Shown here piece after piece: positions 52,637 through 60,787 of a stretch of DNA of 64,000 nt (the first letter of the stretch is position 1; every line of letters begins with the position of its first letter). The notes under the pieces were generated by a model. The model saw only the letters and a program-made list of their open reading frames with translations. It made no database searches and was not told the origin of the DNA. The position numbers were made by a program, and so were the translations under genes. Source of the stretch: Aureimonas jatrophae (GTDB lineage: Bacteria; Pseudomonadota; Alphaproteobacteria; Rhizobiales; Rhizobiaceae); NCBI RefSeq assembly GCF_900104035.1, contig NZ_FNIT01000006.1, forward strand, positions 1 to 64,000, in the 5' to 3' direction.

Positions 52637-54214
52637 TCAGACCGGGAGACCGGCCCGCAAAAGTCGGGACGGGTCCCAGCCGACCGACGCGAGCCTTTCG
52701 CGCGACGGCGTCGGATCTTCGAGCATCACGGCATGAAGGGCAGGGGTCCGGTCCCCCTTGCCCAGGCCGAGAGCCGCCAGGATGCGCCCATCCTTGACGT
52801 AGAAGGCCGTGAAGGAGTTGCCCTTGAGGTCGCCCTCGATATGCACCTCGTCGAAGGCGTCCGCGTGCCCGAGATAGCTAAGGCGACCATGCTGCGCCGA
52901 CCAGAAATAGGGGATCGCGTCGAACCGCCCGGCTTGGCCGAGGAACACGCGGGCCGCATGTCGACCTTGCTGCTCCGCGATGCGCCAATGCTCGATACGC
53001 ATGGGCTCGCGGTTCTCCAGCGTGAACTGCGCAATGTCGCCCGCAGCGAAAACCTGGCCGGCCGCTCTGAGGTCCGCGCCGACCTTCACACCCTTGCCGG
53101 AGCGTTCCGCGCCGTCGACCAGATGCGACCTGGGCTGGGCGCCGGTCGCTGCGATCACAACATCGGCCGGGACCACCGATCCGTCGCCAAGGCGCACGCC
53201 GTTGACGCGACCGTCCTGCCTGTCCAGAGCGGCCACCTCGACACCCGTGCGCACGTCGATGCCCTTCTCGCGATGCGTCGCCAGAAGCTGGGTCGCAACC
53301 TCCTCGCCGAACTGCTTGGCGAAGGGGAGTTCAGAGCGCGACAGAACGCAGACGGCCTTGCCGAGCGATACGAGGCTGGCGGCGGCTTCCATGCCGATGA
53401 AGCCGGAGCCGACGATCACGATGCGTTGGGCGGATTGGACGTGCGCCAGCAGCGTCTTCGCATCGCCATGGCTGCGAAGCGTCAGAACGTTCGGGGCGTC
53501 GGCACCGTCCAGGTCGAGAGACGACGCGTCGCTGCCGGGCGCTGCCAGGCAACCATCGAAGGTAACGCGCTCGCCGCCGTCCAAGACGAGTTGAGATGCG
53601 GTGCTGTCGATCCTTTCGACGCGCACGGGCCGCAATTCGATCCCTAGCGCCTCGATCTCGTCAGCGTCCATGAGCGGCAGCGCATCATCCTGCTTCTTTC
53701 CCTGCAGGTAGGTCTTGGACAAGTCGGTGCGGTCGTAGGGCGGCTCGCCCTCGGGCGCAAAGAGAACGATGCGACCGTCGAACCCGCCTCGCACCAACTC
53801 CTTGGCGCAAGCCAGACCTGCCGCACCCGCCCCGACGATCGCAAATATCCGCTGGCTGCCGGATCGCCGATCCGCCGGTGTCACCGAGGGGCGATGCGGC
53901 TTGGCGCCCTCGGGTACCTCGACACGGACGCGCCCACTCTCGACCGACACGGTGAACCGCGCGAGGCAACCTTGCCCCGGCGGCTCCCTGTGATCACCCG
54001 TCTCGAGGTCGAAGATCGCGTGGTGCCAGGGGCAGATTACCCGATTGCCGACGCGTTGCCCGTTTTTCAGCGGTGCACCCTTGTGGGTACAGGTGGCCCC
54101 GGTCGCGAAGACGCGATCGCCGTCCCTCGCTACGAGGATCTTGAGGTCGCCGACGGCGACCTCATTCAGCCCGTTCGGCGGCAGGTCGGAAAGGGCGCAG
54201 AGGTCGTGGCGCAT
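52637..54214 (-). CDS. Rieske-FAD pyridine nucleotide-disulfide oxidoreductase (AIF-like)
   Basis: This 525-residue fusion has an N-terminal Rieske [2Fe-2S] domain with ligands C42/H44 (CTHKG) and C61/H64 (CPWHH), then an FAD/NAD reductase: FAIVGAGAAGLACAKE near 124, IVIVGSGFIGMEAA near 265 and VFAAGDIAQF near 390. It is the architecture of apoptosis-inducing-factor-like or ferredoxin-reductase-like enzymes. It probably transfers electrons from NAD(P)H to an iron-sulfur protein or oxygenase. No oxygenase is encoded nearby, so the partner is unknown. Confidence 0.9.
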   Translation of the reverse strand: MRHDLCALSDLPPNGLNEVAVGDLKILVARDGDRVFATGATCTHKGAPLKNGQRVGNRVICPWHHAIFDLETGDHREPPGQGCLARFTVSVESGRVRVEVPEGAKPHRPSVTPADRRSGSQRIFAIVGAGAAGLACAKELVRGGFDGRIVLFAPEGEPPYDRTDLSKTYLQGKKQDDALPLMDADEIEALGIELRPVRVERIDSTASQLVLDGGERVTFDGCLAAPGSDASSLDLDGADAPNVLTLRSHGDAKTLLAHVQSAQRIVIVGSGFIGMEAAASLVSLGKAVCVLSRSELPFAKQFGEEVATQLLATHREKGIDVRTGVEVAALDRQDGRVNGVRLGDGSVVPADVVIAATGAQPRSHLVDGAERSGKGVKVGADLRAAGQVFAAGDIAQFTLENREPMRIEHWRIAEQQGRHAARVFLGQAGRFDAIPYFWSAQHGRLSYLGHADAFDEVHIEGDLKGNSFTAFYVKDGRILAALGLGKGDRTPALHAVMLEDPTPSRERLASVGWDPSRLLRAGLPV

Positions 54215-54275
54215 ATTGGAAGGGCTCCAAAGAGGTCGGCCCTTCCCAACTTTCGTAGACGCGACCCGTTCCCGG

Positions 54276-55004
54276 TCAGACCGTCGCGCCGGCGGGTTGG
54301 TTGACGATCACCGTGGCACCCGACTGGGCGCGGTTGTAGAGATCGATGATGTCGTGGTTCATGAAGCGCACGCAGCCCGACGACACCGCCTTGCCGATGG
54401 TCCACCACTCCGGCGTGCCGTGCAGACGGTACAGCGTGTCCTGCCCGTTCTGGAACAGATAGAGCGCACGCGCGCCGAGCGGGTTCTTGAGGCCCGGATC
54501 CATGCCGACGCCGCGCAGGTATTCCAGCTCCGGCTGGCGGTCGATCATCTCGTTGGGCGGTGTCCAACGGGGCCATTCGCGCTTGTACTGGATATTGGCG
54601 CGACCCTCCCAGGCAAAACCCTCGCGGCCGATGCCGACGCCGTAGCGCATGGCCGTGCCGTTCGCCTGGATCAGATAGGCGTAGCGCGTTGGCGTATCGA
54701 TGATCACGGTGCCGGGTTCTTCCGGGCCGCGATACTCGACCTCGCGACGCAGGTAGCGCCGGTCCATACGGTTCAGGTCGATCGGGGGAATCTGGAAGCC
54801 GCCGTCATAGATGGGTCCGTAGGCAGTGGCATAGTCGACATCGAGGCCCGGGGGCAAACCGTTGCCCGAAAAGGCCGTCAGGTTGGCGATCGGGCGCGAG
54901 ACGCTCGCGCAGCCCGAAAGAAGGGCGGCCGCACCGACGCCGCCGATGCCAAGAAGAAGCGAGCGGCGCGAAAGGCCGCGAGTGTTGGGGTCGTTCATCG
55001 TCAT
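54276..55004 (-). CDS. L,D-transpeptidase lipoprotein (ErfK/YbiS-like)
   Basis: A 242-residue YkuD-domain protein. The N-terminus has a twin-arginine-like LSRRSLLLG followed by lipobox LLSGC, so it is probably an exported lipoprotein. Catalytic residues are H195 in RLHGTPEWW and C211 in SSGCVRF. It may form 3-3 crosslinks or anchor proteins such as Omp25-type porins to peptidoglycan, a role reported for such enzymes in Rhizobiales. ATG 55004 is used; an ATG at 54998 is equivalent. Confidence 0.92.
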   Translation of the reverse strand: MTMNDPNTRGLSRRSLLLGIGGVGAAALLSGCASVSRPIANLTAFSGNGLPPGLDVDYATAYGPIYDGGFQIPPIDLNRMDRRYLRREVEYRGPEEPGTVIIDTPTRYAYLIQANGTAMRYGVGIGREGFAWEGRANIQYKREWPRWTPPNEMIDRQPELEYLRGVGMDPGLKNPLGARALYLFQNGQDTLYRLHGTPEWWTIGKAVSSGCVRFMNHDIIDLYNRAQSGATVIVNQPAGATV

Positions 55005-55259
55005 CCAGCCATGGGAAAGCGCGATCCGATGGCGGGCGGCATCCTGCCGTGCCGCCTTCTAACCATCGGTCGCGACCGATCATTGGGGCCACAACACTTG
55101 GACGGCCCTTACGTTCCCACGCAACCCCGGTTCGGGCGTGAATGTACCGTCAAGACTCGGTGACAGCGCGCCGGCAGGCGCCTATACGCGCAGCCAGAAC
55201 AGGGGGCGTGGCACCGTTCGCGAGCGCCGCCGACCGGCATGTGGGAAGGCATCACGTTC

Positions 55260-56126
55260 ATGGCATCCGAACTCTCGCGCACGCTGACCTTCGTCGACGG
55301 AGAATGGCTGGAAGGCAATCCGGGTCTCGTGGGGCCGCGCTCGCATGTTCTTTGGCTCGGCTCGTCGGTCTTCGACGGCGCGCGCTGGTTCGAAGGGCTG
55401 GCGCCCGACCTCGACCGTCACGCCGCCCGCGTGAACCGCTCCGCCGAAGCGCTCGGCCTTTCGCCCACGATGGCCTCGGATGACATCGTTCGTCTGACCC
55501 GCGAAGGGCTCCAGCGCTTCGACGGCGAGACGGCGGTCTACATCCGCCCGATGTACTGGGCCGAGGACGGCGGCTACATGGGCGTTCCCGCCGATCCGGC
55601 CTCGACGCGTTTCTGCCTGTGCCTCTATGAATCGCCGATGATTCCGTCCGCCGGTTTCACGCTGGGACTATCGCCCTTCCGTCGGCCGACGCCCGAGTCG
55701 ATGCCCACGCTCGCCAAGGCGGGATGCCTGTATCCCAACAACGCCCGCGCCATTCTCGAGGCGAAAAGCCGCGGCTTCGATAACGCTCTTGTCCGCGACC
55801 TGATCGGCAACGTCGCGGAGACCGGCACGTCGAACATCTTCCTCGCGCGGGACGGCGCGGTGTTCACGCCGGTTCCCAACGGATCCTTCCTGAACGGCAT
55901 CACGCGCCAGCGCGTCGTCCAGCTTCTGCGCGAGGACGGCGTGGAGGTCCACGAAACGACGCTGACGCCGCAGGACTTCGCGCAGGCCGACGAGATCTTC
56001 TCGACCGGCAACCATTCCAAGGTCGTGCCGGTCACGCGCTTCGAAGACCGATCGGTGCAGCCGGGACGCGTCTTTGAACGGGCGCGCGAGCTCTACTGGC
56101 GCTTCGCGCGCGCAAGCGCGGCCTGA
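55260..56126 (+). CDS. ilvE: Branched-chain amino acid aminotransferase-like (fold IV)
   Basis: A 288-residue fold type IV PLP aminotransferase. The PLP lysine is K153 in TLAKAGCLYPN and E187 lies in NVAETGTSN, a glutamate typical of BCAT. FDGARWFEG near residue 38 is the usual N-terminal substrate segment. It probably interconverts branched-chain amino acids and keto acids; a D-amino-acid or (R)-amine transaminase role in the same fold cannot be ruled out. The ATG at 55260 begins the conserved region. The 255 bp upstream shared with the L,D-transpeptidase gene show nothing definite. Confidence 0.87.
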   Translation: MASELSRTLTFVDGEWLEGNPGLVGPRSHVLWLGSSVFDGARWFEGLAPDLDRHAARVNRSAEALGLSPTMASDDIVRLTREGLQRFDGETAVYIRPMYWAEDGGYMGVPADPASTRFCLCLYESPMIPSAGFTLGLSPFRRPTPESMPTLAKAGCLYPNNARAILEAKSRGFDNALVRDLIGNVAETGTSNIFLARDGAVFTPVPNGSFLNGITRQRVVQLLREDGVEVHETTLTPQDFAQADEIFSTGNHSKVVPVTRFEDRSVQPGRVFERARELYWRFARASAA

Positions 56127-56240
56127 CGCTGACATCCCGGCGCCGCGGCCCTAGCTAAGGCCCGGCCCGAACCTCAAGTTCCCGTCGCGGGTCCGGCTCG
56201 CGACGCGGAATCGAACGAGAAACCGCAAGGAGACGAACCG

Positions 56241-56843
56241 ATGGCCTTCACGCTTCCCGAGCTTCCCTACGCCTACGACGCGCTTCAGCCCTACATGTCG
56301 AAGGAGACGCTGGAGTACCATCACGACAAGCACCACCAGGCCTATGTCGACATGGGCAACAAGCTGGCGGGCGACGCCGGCATGGCCGATGCCTCGCTCG
56401 AGGAGATCGTCAAGCAGAGCTTCGGCAAGAACCAGCCCCTCTTCAACAACGCCGGCCAGCACTACAACCACATCCACTTCTGGAAGTGGATGAAGCCGAA
56501 CGGCGGCGGCAAGGCGTTGCCCGGCAAGCTGCAGACCGCATTCGACTCCGACCTCGGCGGCTACGACAAGTTCCGCAACGACTTCATCGAGGCCGGCAAG
56601 GGTCAGTTCGGCTCGGGCTGGGCGTGGGTCGCGGTCAAGGACGGCAAGCTCGCCATCATGAAGACGCCGAACGGCGAGAACCCGTTGGTGCACGGCGCCG
56701 AGCCGATCCTGGGCGTCGACGTGTGGGAGCACTCCTACTACATCGATTATCGCAACGCCCGGCCGAAGTACCTCGAAGCCTTCGTCGATAACCTCGTGAA
56801 CTGGGACTACGTCCTGGAGCGTTACGAGGCGGCCGCGCGCTAA
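56241..56843 (+). CDS. sodB: Superoxide dismutase, Fe-type
   Basis: A 200-residue Fe/Mn superoxide dismutase. Metal ligands are H27, H77, D160 and H164 (in NNAGQHYNH and VDVWEHSYYIDY). The outer-sphere glutamine is Q73, four residues before H77, and the position that carries Gln in Mn enzymes (N-Q-D-S-P) reads G145, so iron use is predicted; cambialism is possible. CAAGGAG precedes the ATG. A very strong terminator closes the gene. Confidence 0.95.
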   Translation: MAFTLPELPYAYDALQPYMSKETLEYHHDKHHQAYVDMGNKLAGDAGMADASLEEIVKQSFGKNQPLFNNAGQHYNHIHFWKWMKPNGGGKALPGKLQTAFDSDLGGYDKFRNDFIEAGKGQFGSGWAWVAVKDGKLAIMKTPNGENPLVHGAEPILGVDVWEHSYYIDYRNARPKYLEAFVDNLVNWDYVLERYEAAAR

Positions 56844-56865
56844 GGCTGCCGACCCGTTTTTCGAT

Positions 56866-56904
56866 GCAAGGGCCCGCCGGTGGGTTTCACCGGCGGGCCC
56901 TTGC
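56866..56904. terminator. Strong terminator after sodB
   Basis: A perfect 17-bp stem (GCAAGGGCCCGCCGGTG at 56866-56882 with its complement at 56888-56904) encloses a GGTTT loop. The T-rich end is short, but the stem is exceptionally stable. Confidence 0.85.
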
Positions 56905-56941
56905 GCATGATGGACACGGGATCGAAAACGCGCTTCCCTCC

Positions 56942-56960
56942 GTTTGGAATTCGTCCAAAC
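56942..56960. promoter_or_regulatory. Inverted repeat upstream of the cytochrome c' gene, candidate operator
   Basis: GTTTGGA (56942-56948) and TCCAAAC (56954-56960) flank a 5-bp spacer, 32 bp before the start codon. A second short repeat, GGAC-N4-GTCC, follows at 56968-56979. The pattern resembles but does not equal an FNR/NnrR site (TTG-N9-CAA instead of N8). Confidence 0.45.
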
Positions 56961-56992
56961 CATGACTGGACGTTTGTCCGGGGAGGATCGGA

Positions 56993-57445
56993 ATGAAGCG
57001 CACCCACAAGGTTCTGGCCGGCGTCGCCGCAGGGTTCCTGTTGATCGGTTCCGGCGCACTGGCGCAGAACACCGACGTCATCAAGGAGCGTCAGCAGGTC
57101 ATGAAGATGAACGCTCAGGCCGGCAAGCAGGCCAACGCGATCATCAAGGGCGAGACGCCCTTCGACGCCGCGAAGTCGGACGAGTTGTTCCGCATGCTGA
57201 ATGCCGACGCGCGCAAGTTTGCGACGCTCTTCCCGGACGATTCCAAGACCGGCGGCAACACCGAAGCCTCGCCTGCGATCTGGGAAAAGCCGGCGGAGTT
57301 CAAGGCGGCCAACGACAAGTTCATCGCGGATACGCAAGCCGCCGTGGATGCCAAGCCGCAGGACGTCGCGAGCTTCGAGGCATCCTTCAAGACCGTCGCC
57401 GCCAACTGCCAGAGCTGCCACCAGCAGTTCCGCCAGCGCAACTGA
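56993..57445 (+). CDS. Cytochrome c' / c-556 family protein
   Basis: A 150-residue periplasmic cytochrome. The signal peptide ends at A24 (GALA-QNT), a four-helix bundle follows, and the single C-terminal haem motif C139-QS-CH143 is in the class II position. Cytochromes c' bind NO and c-556 transfers electrons; a methionine early in the mature protein (VMKMN) may be the sixth ligand, favouring c-556. It is followed after 12 bp by a dihaem cytochrome gene, so the two likely work together. Confidence 0.88.
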   Translation: MKRTHKVLAGVAAGFLLIGSGALAQNTDVIKERQQVMKMNAQAGKQANAIIKGETPFDAAKSDELFRMLNADARKFATLFPDDSKTGGNTEASPAIWEKPAEFKAANDKFIADTQAAVDAKPQDVASFEASFKTVAANCQSCHQQFRQRN

Positions 57446-57457
57446 CGCATCCCGGCC

Positions 57458-58378
57458 ATGCGTCGCGCAGCTGCGATCGCCGGGGTTGTCGTACTCGCCT
57501 TGGCCGGGGCGGCGACCTGGGCCCTTGTTCCGGCTCGTCTGCCGGCCACGGCGGTCGCCGCGGAAGGGACGGGCGATGCCGCGCGCGGCGAACAGGTGTT
57601 CTGGGCTGGCGGTTGCGCATCCTGCCATGCGACGCCGGGAGGCGAGGCGACGCAGCTGGGCGGCGGCGAACCTCTGGTGACGCCGTTCGGCACGTTTCAC
57701 GCGCCCAACATCTCGTCGGACCGCGAGGCGGGTATCGGCGCGTGGTCGCTGGCCGACTTCGCGAATGCCATGCAGCGCGGTGTCGATCCAGCGGGCGCTC
57801 CGCTCTACCCGGCGTTTCCCTACACGTCCTATGCCCGCATGAGCGCCGGGGACGTCGCGGACCTCCACGCCTATCTCCTGTCGCTTCCGAGCGTCTCGGG
57901 CGTCGCGCCGCCCAACGACCTGCGCTTCCCCTTCAACATCCGCCGCGCGGTCGCCGTCTGGCAGAAGGTCTTCCTCGATCCTGAACCCGTGGCCGCGTTG
58001 ACCCCCGACGCCTCGGATGAGGTGAAGCGCGGTCAGTATCTCGTCGAAGGACCCGGCCATTGCGGCGAATGCCACACGCCCCGCTCATTCGGCGGGTTGG
58101 GGGCGGTGGACCGCAGCCAATGGCTGGCCGGCGGTCCGGCGCCGGACGGCAAGGGCAGCATACCCAACATCACGCCGGGCGGACCGATCGGTGCGTGGTC
58201 GCAGGACGAGATCGCGGAGTATCTCGCCACGGGCTTCACGCCGGACTTCGATAGCGTCGGCGGCTCGATGGCCGAGGTTCAGGCGAACCTCAGCCATCTG
58301 CCGCGATCGGATCTGGATGCGATCGCGGCCTATCTGAAGGCCGTGCCCGCGATCGCCGGCACGGCAAGCGGTCGCTGA
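57458..58378 (+). CDS. Dihaem c-type cytochrome
   Basis: A 306-residue exported cytochrome with an N-terminal membrane/signal segment (about residues 5-27) and two class I domains with haem motifs C53-AS-CH57 and C202-GE-CH206. Methionine ligands are plausibly in TSYARMSAGD and in GGSMAEV. The build is like the cytochrome subunits that accept electrons from periplasmic alcohol, aldehyde or gluconate-type dehydrogenases, but no such dehydrogenase is adjacent. It is an operon partner of the cytochrome c' gene. Confidence 0.88.
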   Translation: MRRAAAIAGVVVLALAGAATWALVPARLPATAVAAEGTGDAARGEQVFWAGGCASCHATPGGEATQLGGGEPLVTPFGTFHAPNISSDREAGIGAWSLADFANAMQRGVDPAGAPLYPAFPYTSYARMSAGDVADLHAYLLSLPSVSGVAPPNDLRFPFNIRRAVAVWQKVFLDPEPVAALTPDASDEVKRGQYLVEGPGHCGECHTPRSFGGLGAVDRSQWLAGGPAPDGKGSIPNITPGGPIGAWSQDEIAEYLATGFTPDFDSVGGSMAEVQANLSHLPRSDLDAIAAYLKAVPAIAGTASGR

Positions 58379-58385
58379 CCGCCCC

Positions 58386-60500
58386 CTACCGGCGCGGCTC
58401 GGCCTCCGCCAGCCCCATCGCCTTCAGCGAGAACGAGTAGATCATCGCGACCTCATCGAGTTTGGCGAAGCGACCGGACGCGCCTCCATGGCCCGCTCCC
58501 ATGTTGGTGCGCAGAACCACCGGCGCGTCGTTCGTCTTGCGTTCGCGCAGCCGCGCGACCCATTTCGCCGGCTCCCAGTAGGTGACGCGCGGGTCGGTCA
58601 ATCCGGCCAGCACGAGGATCGGCGGGTAGGCCTGTGCGCGGACGTTGTCGTAGGGGCTGTAGTCCGCGATCGTCCGATAGTCGGCCGACGAGACGATGGG
58701 GTTGCCCCATTCCGGCCATTCGGGCGGGGTGAGCGGCAACGTGTCATCGAGCATCGTGTTGAGCACGTCGACAAAGGGGACGACGGCCACCATCGCGCCG
58801 AACTTCTCGGGCGCCATGTTGGCGACGGCGCCCATCAGCATGCCACCCGCCGAGCCGCCCTGCGCGACGATCCGCTCATGGCTCGTGAACCCTTCCGCGA
58901 CGAGATGGTCGGCGCAGGCGACGAAGTCCGTGAAGGTGTTGCGCTTGTGCTCGCGGCGACCCGCCTCGTACCAGCGGAAGCCCTTGTCCTTGCCGCCCCG
59001 GATGTGGGCGATCGCCCAAACGAAGCCGCGATCCACCAAGGACAGGCAGTTCGTGTTGAACGACGCCGGGATCGTGATGCCGTAGGAGCCGTAGCCGTAG
59101 AGCATCAGCGGTGCCGAGCCGTCGAGCTTCGTGTCGCGGCGGTAGAGAAGCGAGATCGGAATGGTCTCGCCGTCGGCCGCCGGTGCCATGATGCGCCGCG
59201 TGACGTACGCGTCGGGATCATGTCCGCTCGGCACGTCCTGCGTCTTGAGCAATGTCCGCTCGCGCGTCTCCACGTCGTAGTCGAAGGTCTGGTTCGGCGT
59301 CGTCAGCGACGAGTACGAGAAGCGGATCGTCGTAGTGTTGAACTCGTAGGTGCCCGCCAGCCCGAGCGAGTAGGCTTCCTCGTCGAAGCTGATGACATGT
59401 TCGGCGCCATCGGCGAGGCGCTTCACCACGATGCGCGGCAGGCCGTCGCGCCGCTCCAGCCAGACGAGGTGACGCTTCAGAACGAGATGATCGAGGATCA
59501 GGCGACCCTCTTCGTGCGGAACGAAGTCGGTCCATTCGGCGCGCGAGGCGGCATTGGCGGGCGCCGTCACGATCTTGAAGTCGCGCGCTCCGTCCGCGTT
59601 GGTCAGAATGAAGAGACCGTCGTCGCCCTCGTCGACGTCGTACTCCACGCCGACCTCGCGCGGCGCGACGAGACGCGGCTCGGCGGCCGGGTTCGCCGTC
59701 GGAATGAGCCAGGCTTCGGACGTCTCGTGGTCGTGGATGTCGATGACGACGTGGCCACCCGACTGCGTGGTGCCGACGCCCATGAAGAAGCCCGCGTCGA
59801 GCTCTTCGTAGACCAGCGTATCGTCGGCTGGGTCCGAACCAACGGTGTGGTGGAAGATGCGGCTCGGCCGGTGATTGGCATCGAGGCGGGTATAGAAGAA
59901 GCCGCTCGAGCGACCGTTCCAGGCAACGCCTCCGCCGGTATCGGCCAGACGCTCGGCGTGGTCCTGTCCGCTTTCTAGGTCGCGGATCGCGAGCGTATAG
60001 AACTCCGAACCCTTGTCGTCGTAGCTCCAGGCGAGCCAACGGTGGTCCGGTGAGTGCTCGACGCCGCCGAGCGAGAAATAGTCCCGTCCTTCCGCCTCGA
60101 TCTGGCCGTCGAGATACACCGTGAGCTCGCCGCCCTCGCGCGAGCCGCGCACGAAGCGCGGATACTCGGCGCCCGTCTCGTAGGCGACGCCGTAGCGGAA
60201 CGGGCCATCGGGGGCCGGCACCGAGGAGTCGTCCTCCTTGATGCGGCCTCGCATCTCCGCGATTAGCTTCGCCTTCAGCGGTTCGAGATCGCCCAGCATC
60301 GCGTCCGCATACGTGTTCTCGGCATCGAGGTGCCGGCGGATCGCGGGGTCGAGCAGGCTCGTGTCCTTGAACATCTCCTGCCAGTTGTCCGCCCGCATCC
60401 ACCCGTAGTCGTCCGTCCGTCGCTCGCCATGGAGTTCACTCTCGATCGGGCGGATCTCGGCCTGCGGTGGTCGGGTCGAAGCGGTATCGATGTTGGACAT
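58386..60500 (-). CDS. ptrB: Oligopeptidase B (prolyl oligopeptidase family S9A)
   Basis: A 704-residue serine peptidase that cleaves small peptides after Lys/Arg in the cytoplasm. An N-terminal seven-bladed propeller (about residues 80-430) precedes the alpha/beta-hydrolase domain. The nucleophile is S550 in AQGGSAGGMLMG, and the histidine lies in NMGAGHGGASGR near the C-terminus. Length is in line with the family (about 690-720). It converges on the dihaem cytochrome gene with a 7-bp gap. Confidence 0.94.
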   Translation of the reverse strand: MSNIDTASTRPPQAEIRPIESELHGERRTDDYGWMRADNWQEMFKDTSLLDPAIRRHLDAENTYADAMLGDLEPLKAKLIAEMRGRIKEDDSSVPAPDGPFRYGVAYETGAEYPRFVRGSREGGELTVYLDGQIEAEGRDYFSLGGVEHSPDHRWLAWSYDDKGSEFYTLAIRDLESGQDHAERLADTGGGVAWNGRSSGFFYTRLDANHRPSRIFHHTVGSDPADDTLVYEELDAGFFMGVGTTQSGGHVVIDIHDHETSEAWLIPTANPAAEPRLVAPREVGVEYDVDEGDDGLFILTNADGARDFKIVTAPANAASRAEWTDFVPHEEGRLILDHLVLKRHLVWLERRDGLPRIVVKRLADGAEHVISFDEEAYSLGLAGTYEFNTTTIRFSYSSLTTPNQTFDYDVETRERTLLKTQDVPSGHDPDAYVTRRIMAPAADGETIPISLLYRRDTKLDGSAPLMLYGYGSYGITIPASFNTNCLSLVDRGFVWAIAHIRGGKDKGFRWYEAGRREHKRNTFTDFVACADHLVAEGFTSHERIVAQGGSAGGMLMGAVANMAPEKFGAMVAVVPFVDVLNTMLDDTLPLTPPEWPEWGNPIVSSADYRTIADYSPYDNVRAQAYPPILVLAGLTDPRVTYWEPAKWVARLRERKTNDAPVVLRTNMGAGHGGASGRFAKLDEVAMIYSFSLKAMGLAEAEPRR

Positions 60501-60787
60501 GATCTCTACGGACGCGGCGTGTTACTGGAGCACCCCGGCCGACGGCAAACGGCGGCCCGGGCGATGGAGCAGGACACGGTCCGGGCGAACGTCTGCGACC
60601 GCACGAACATGTGCAGGCCCGGCCATCGCGAATCGTGCCGCCGATAGCTAGGCAGAGGCAACGCCTGCCACAAGCGTTCAACCCATCGGATGACGCGGAA
60701 GCCTTGAAACGACGCCACTTCGGCGCATGTTAACAGCTATCGGACACATGGCCGGAGGCCTGACGCAAACGGGGAAACCACGCGCGG

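Noticed and set aside
54250-54274. AACT-N16-GTTCC (minus strand) as an EcfG promoter for the Rieske-FAD gene
   Set aside because: The -10 element is AGTT instead of CGTT, so it fails the consensus.
58488-59978. A 496-codon open frame antisense to oligopeptidase B
   Set aside because: It lies entirely within the intact ptrB gene on the other strand and has no recognisable domain or ribosome site.
60704-60732. TTGAAA/ATGTTA pair as the Mrp operon promoter
   Set aside because: Spacing is 17 nt but the -10 is poor; mentioned with mnhA and not listed as a feature.
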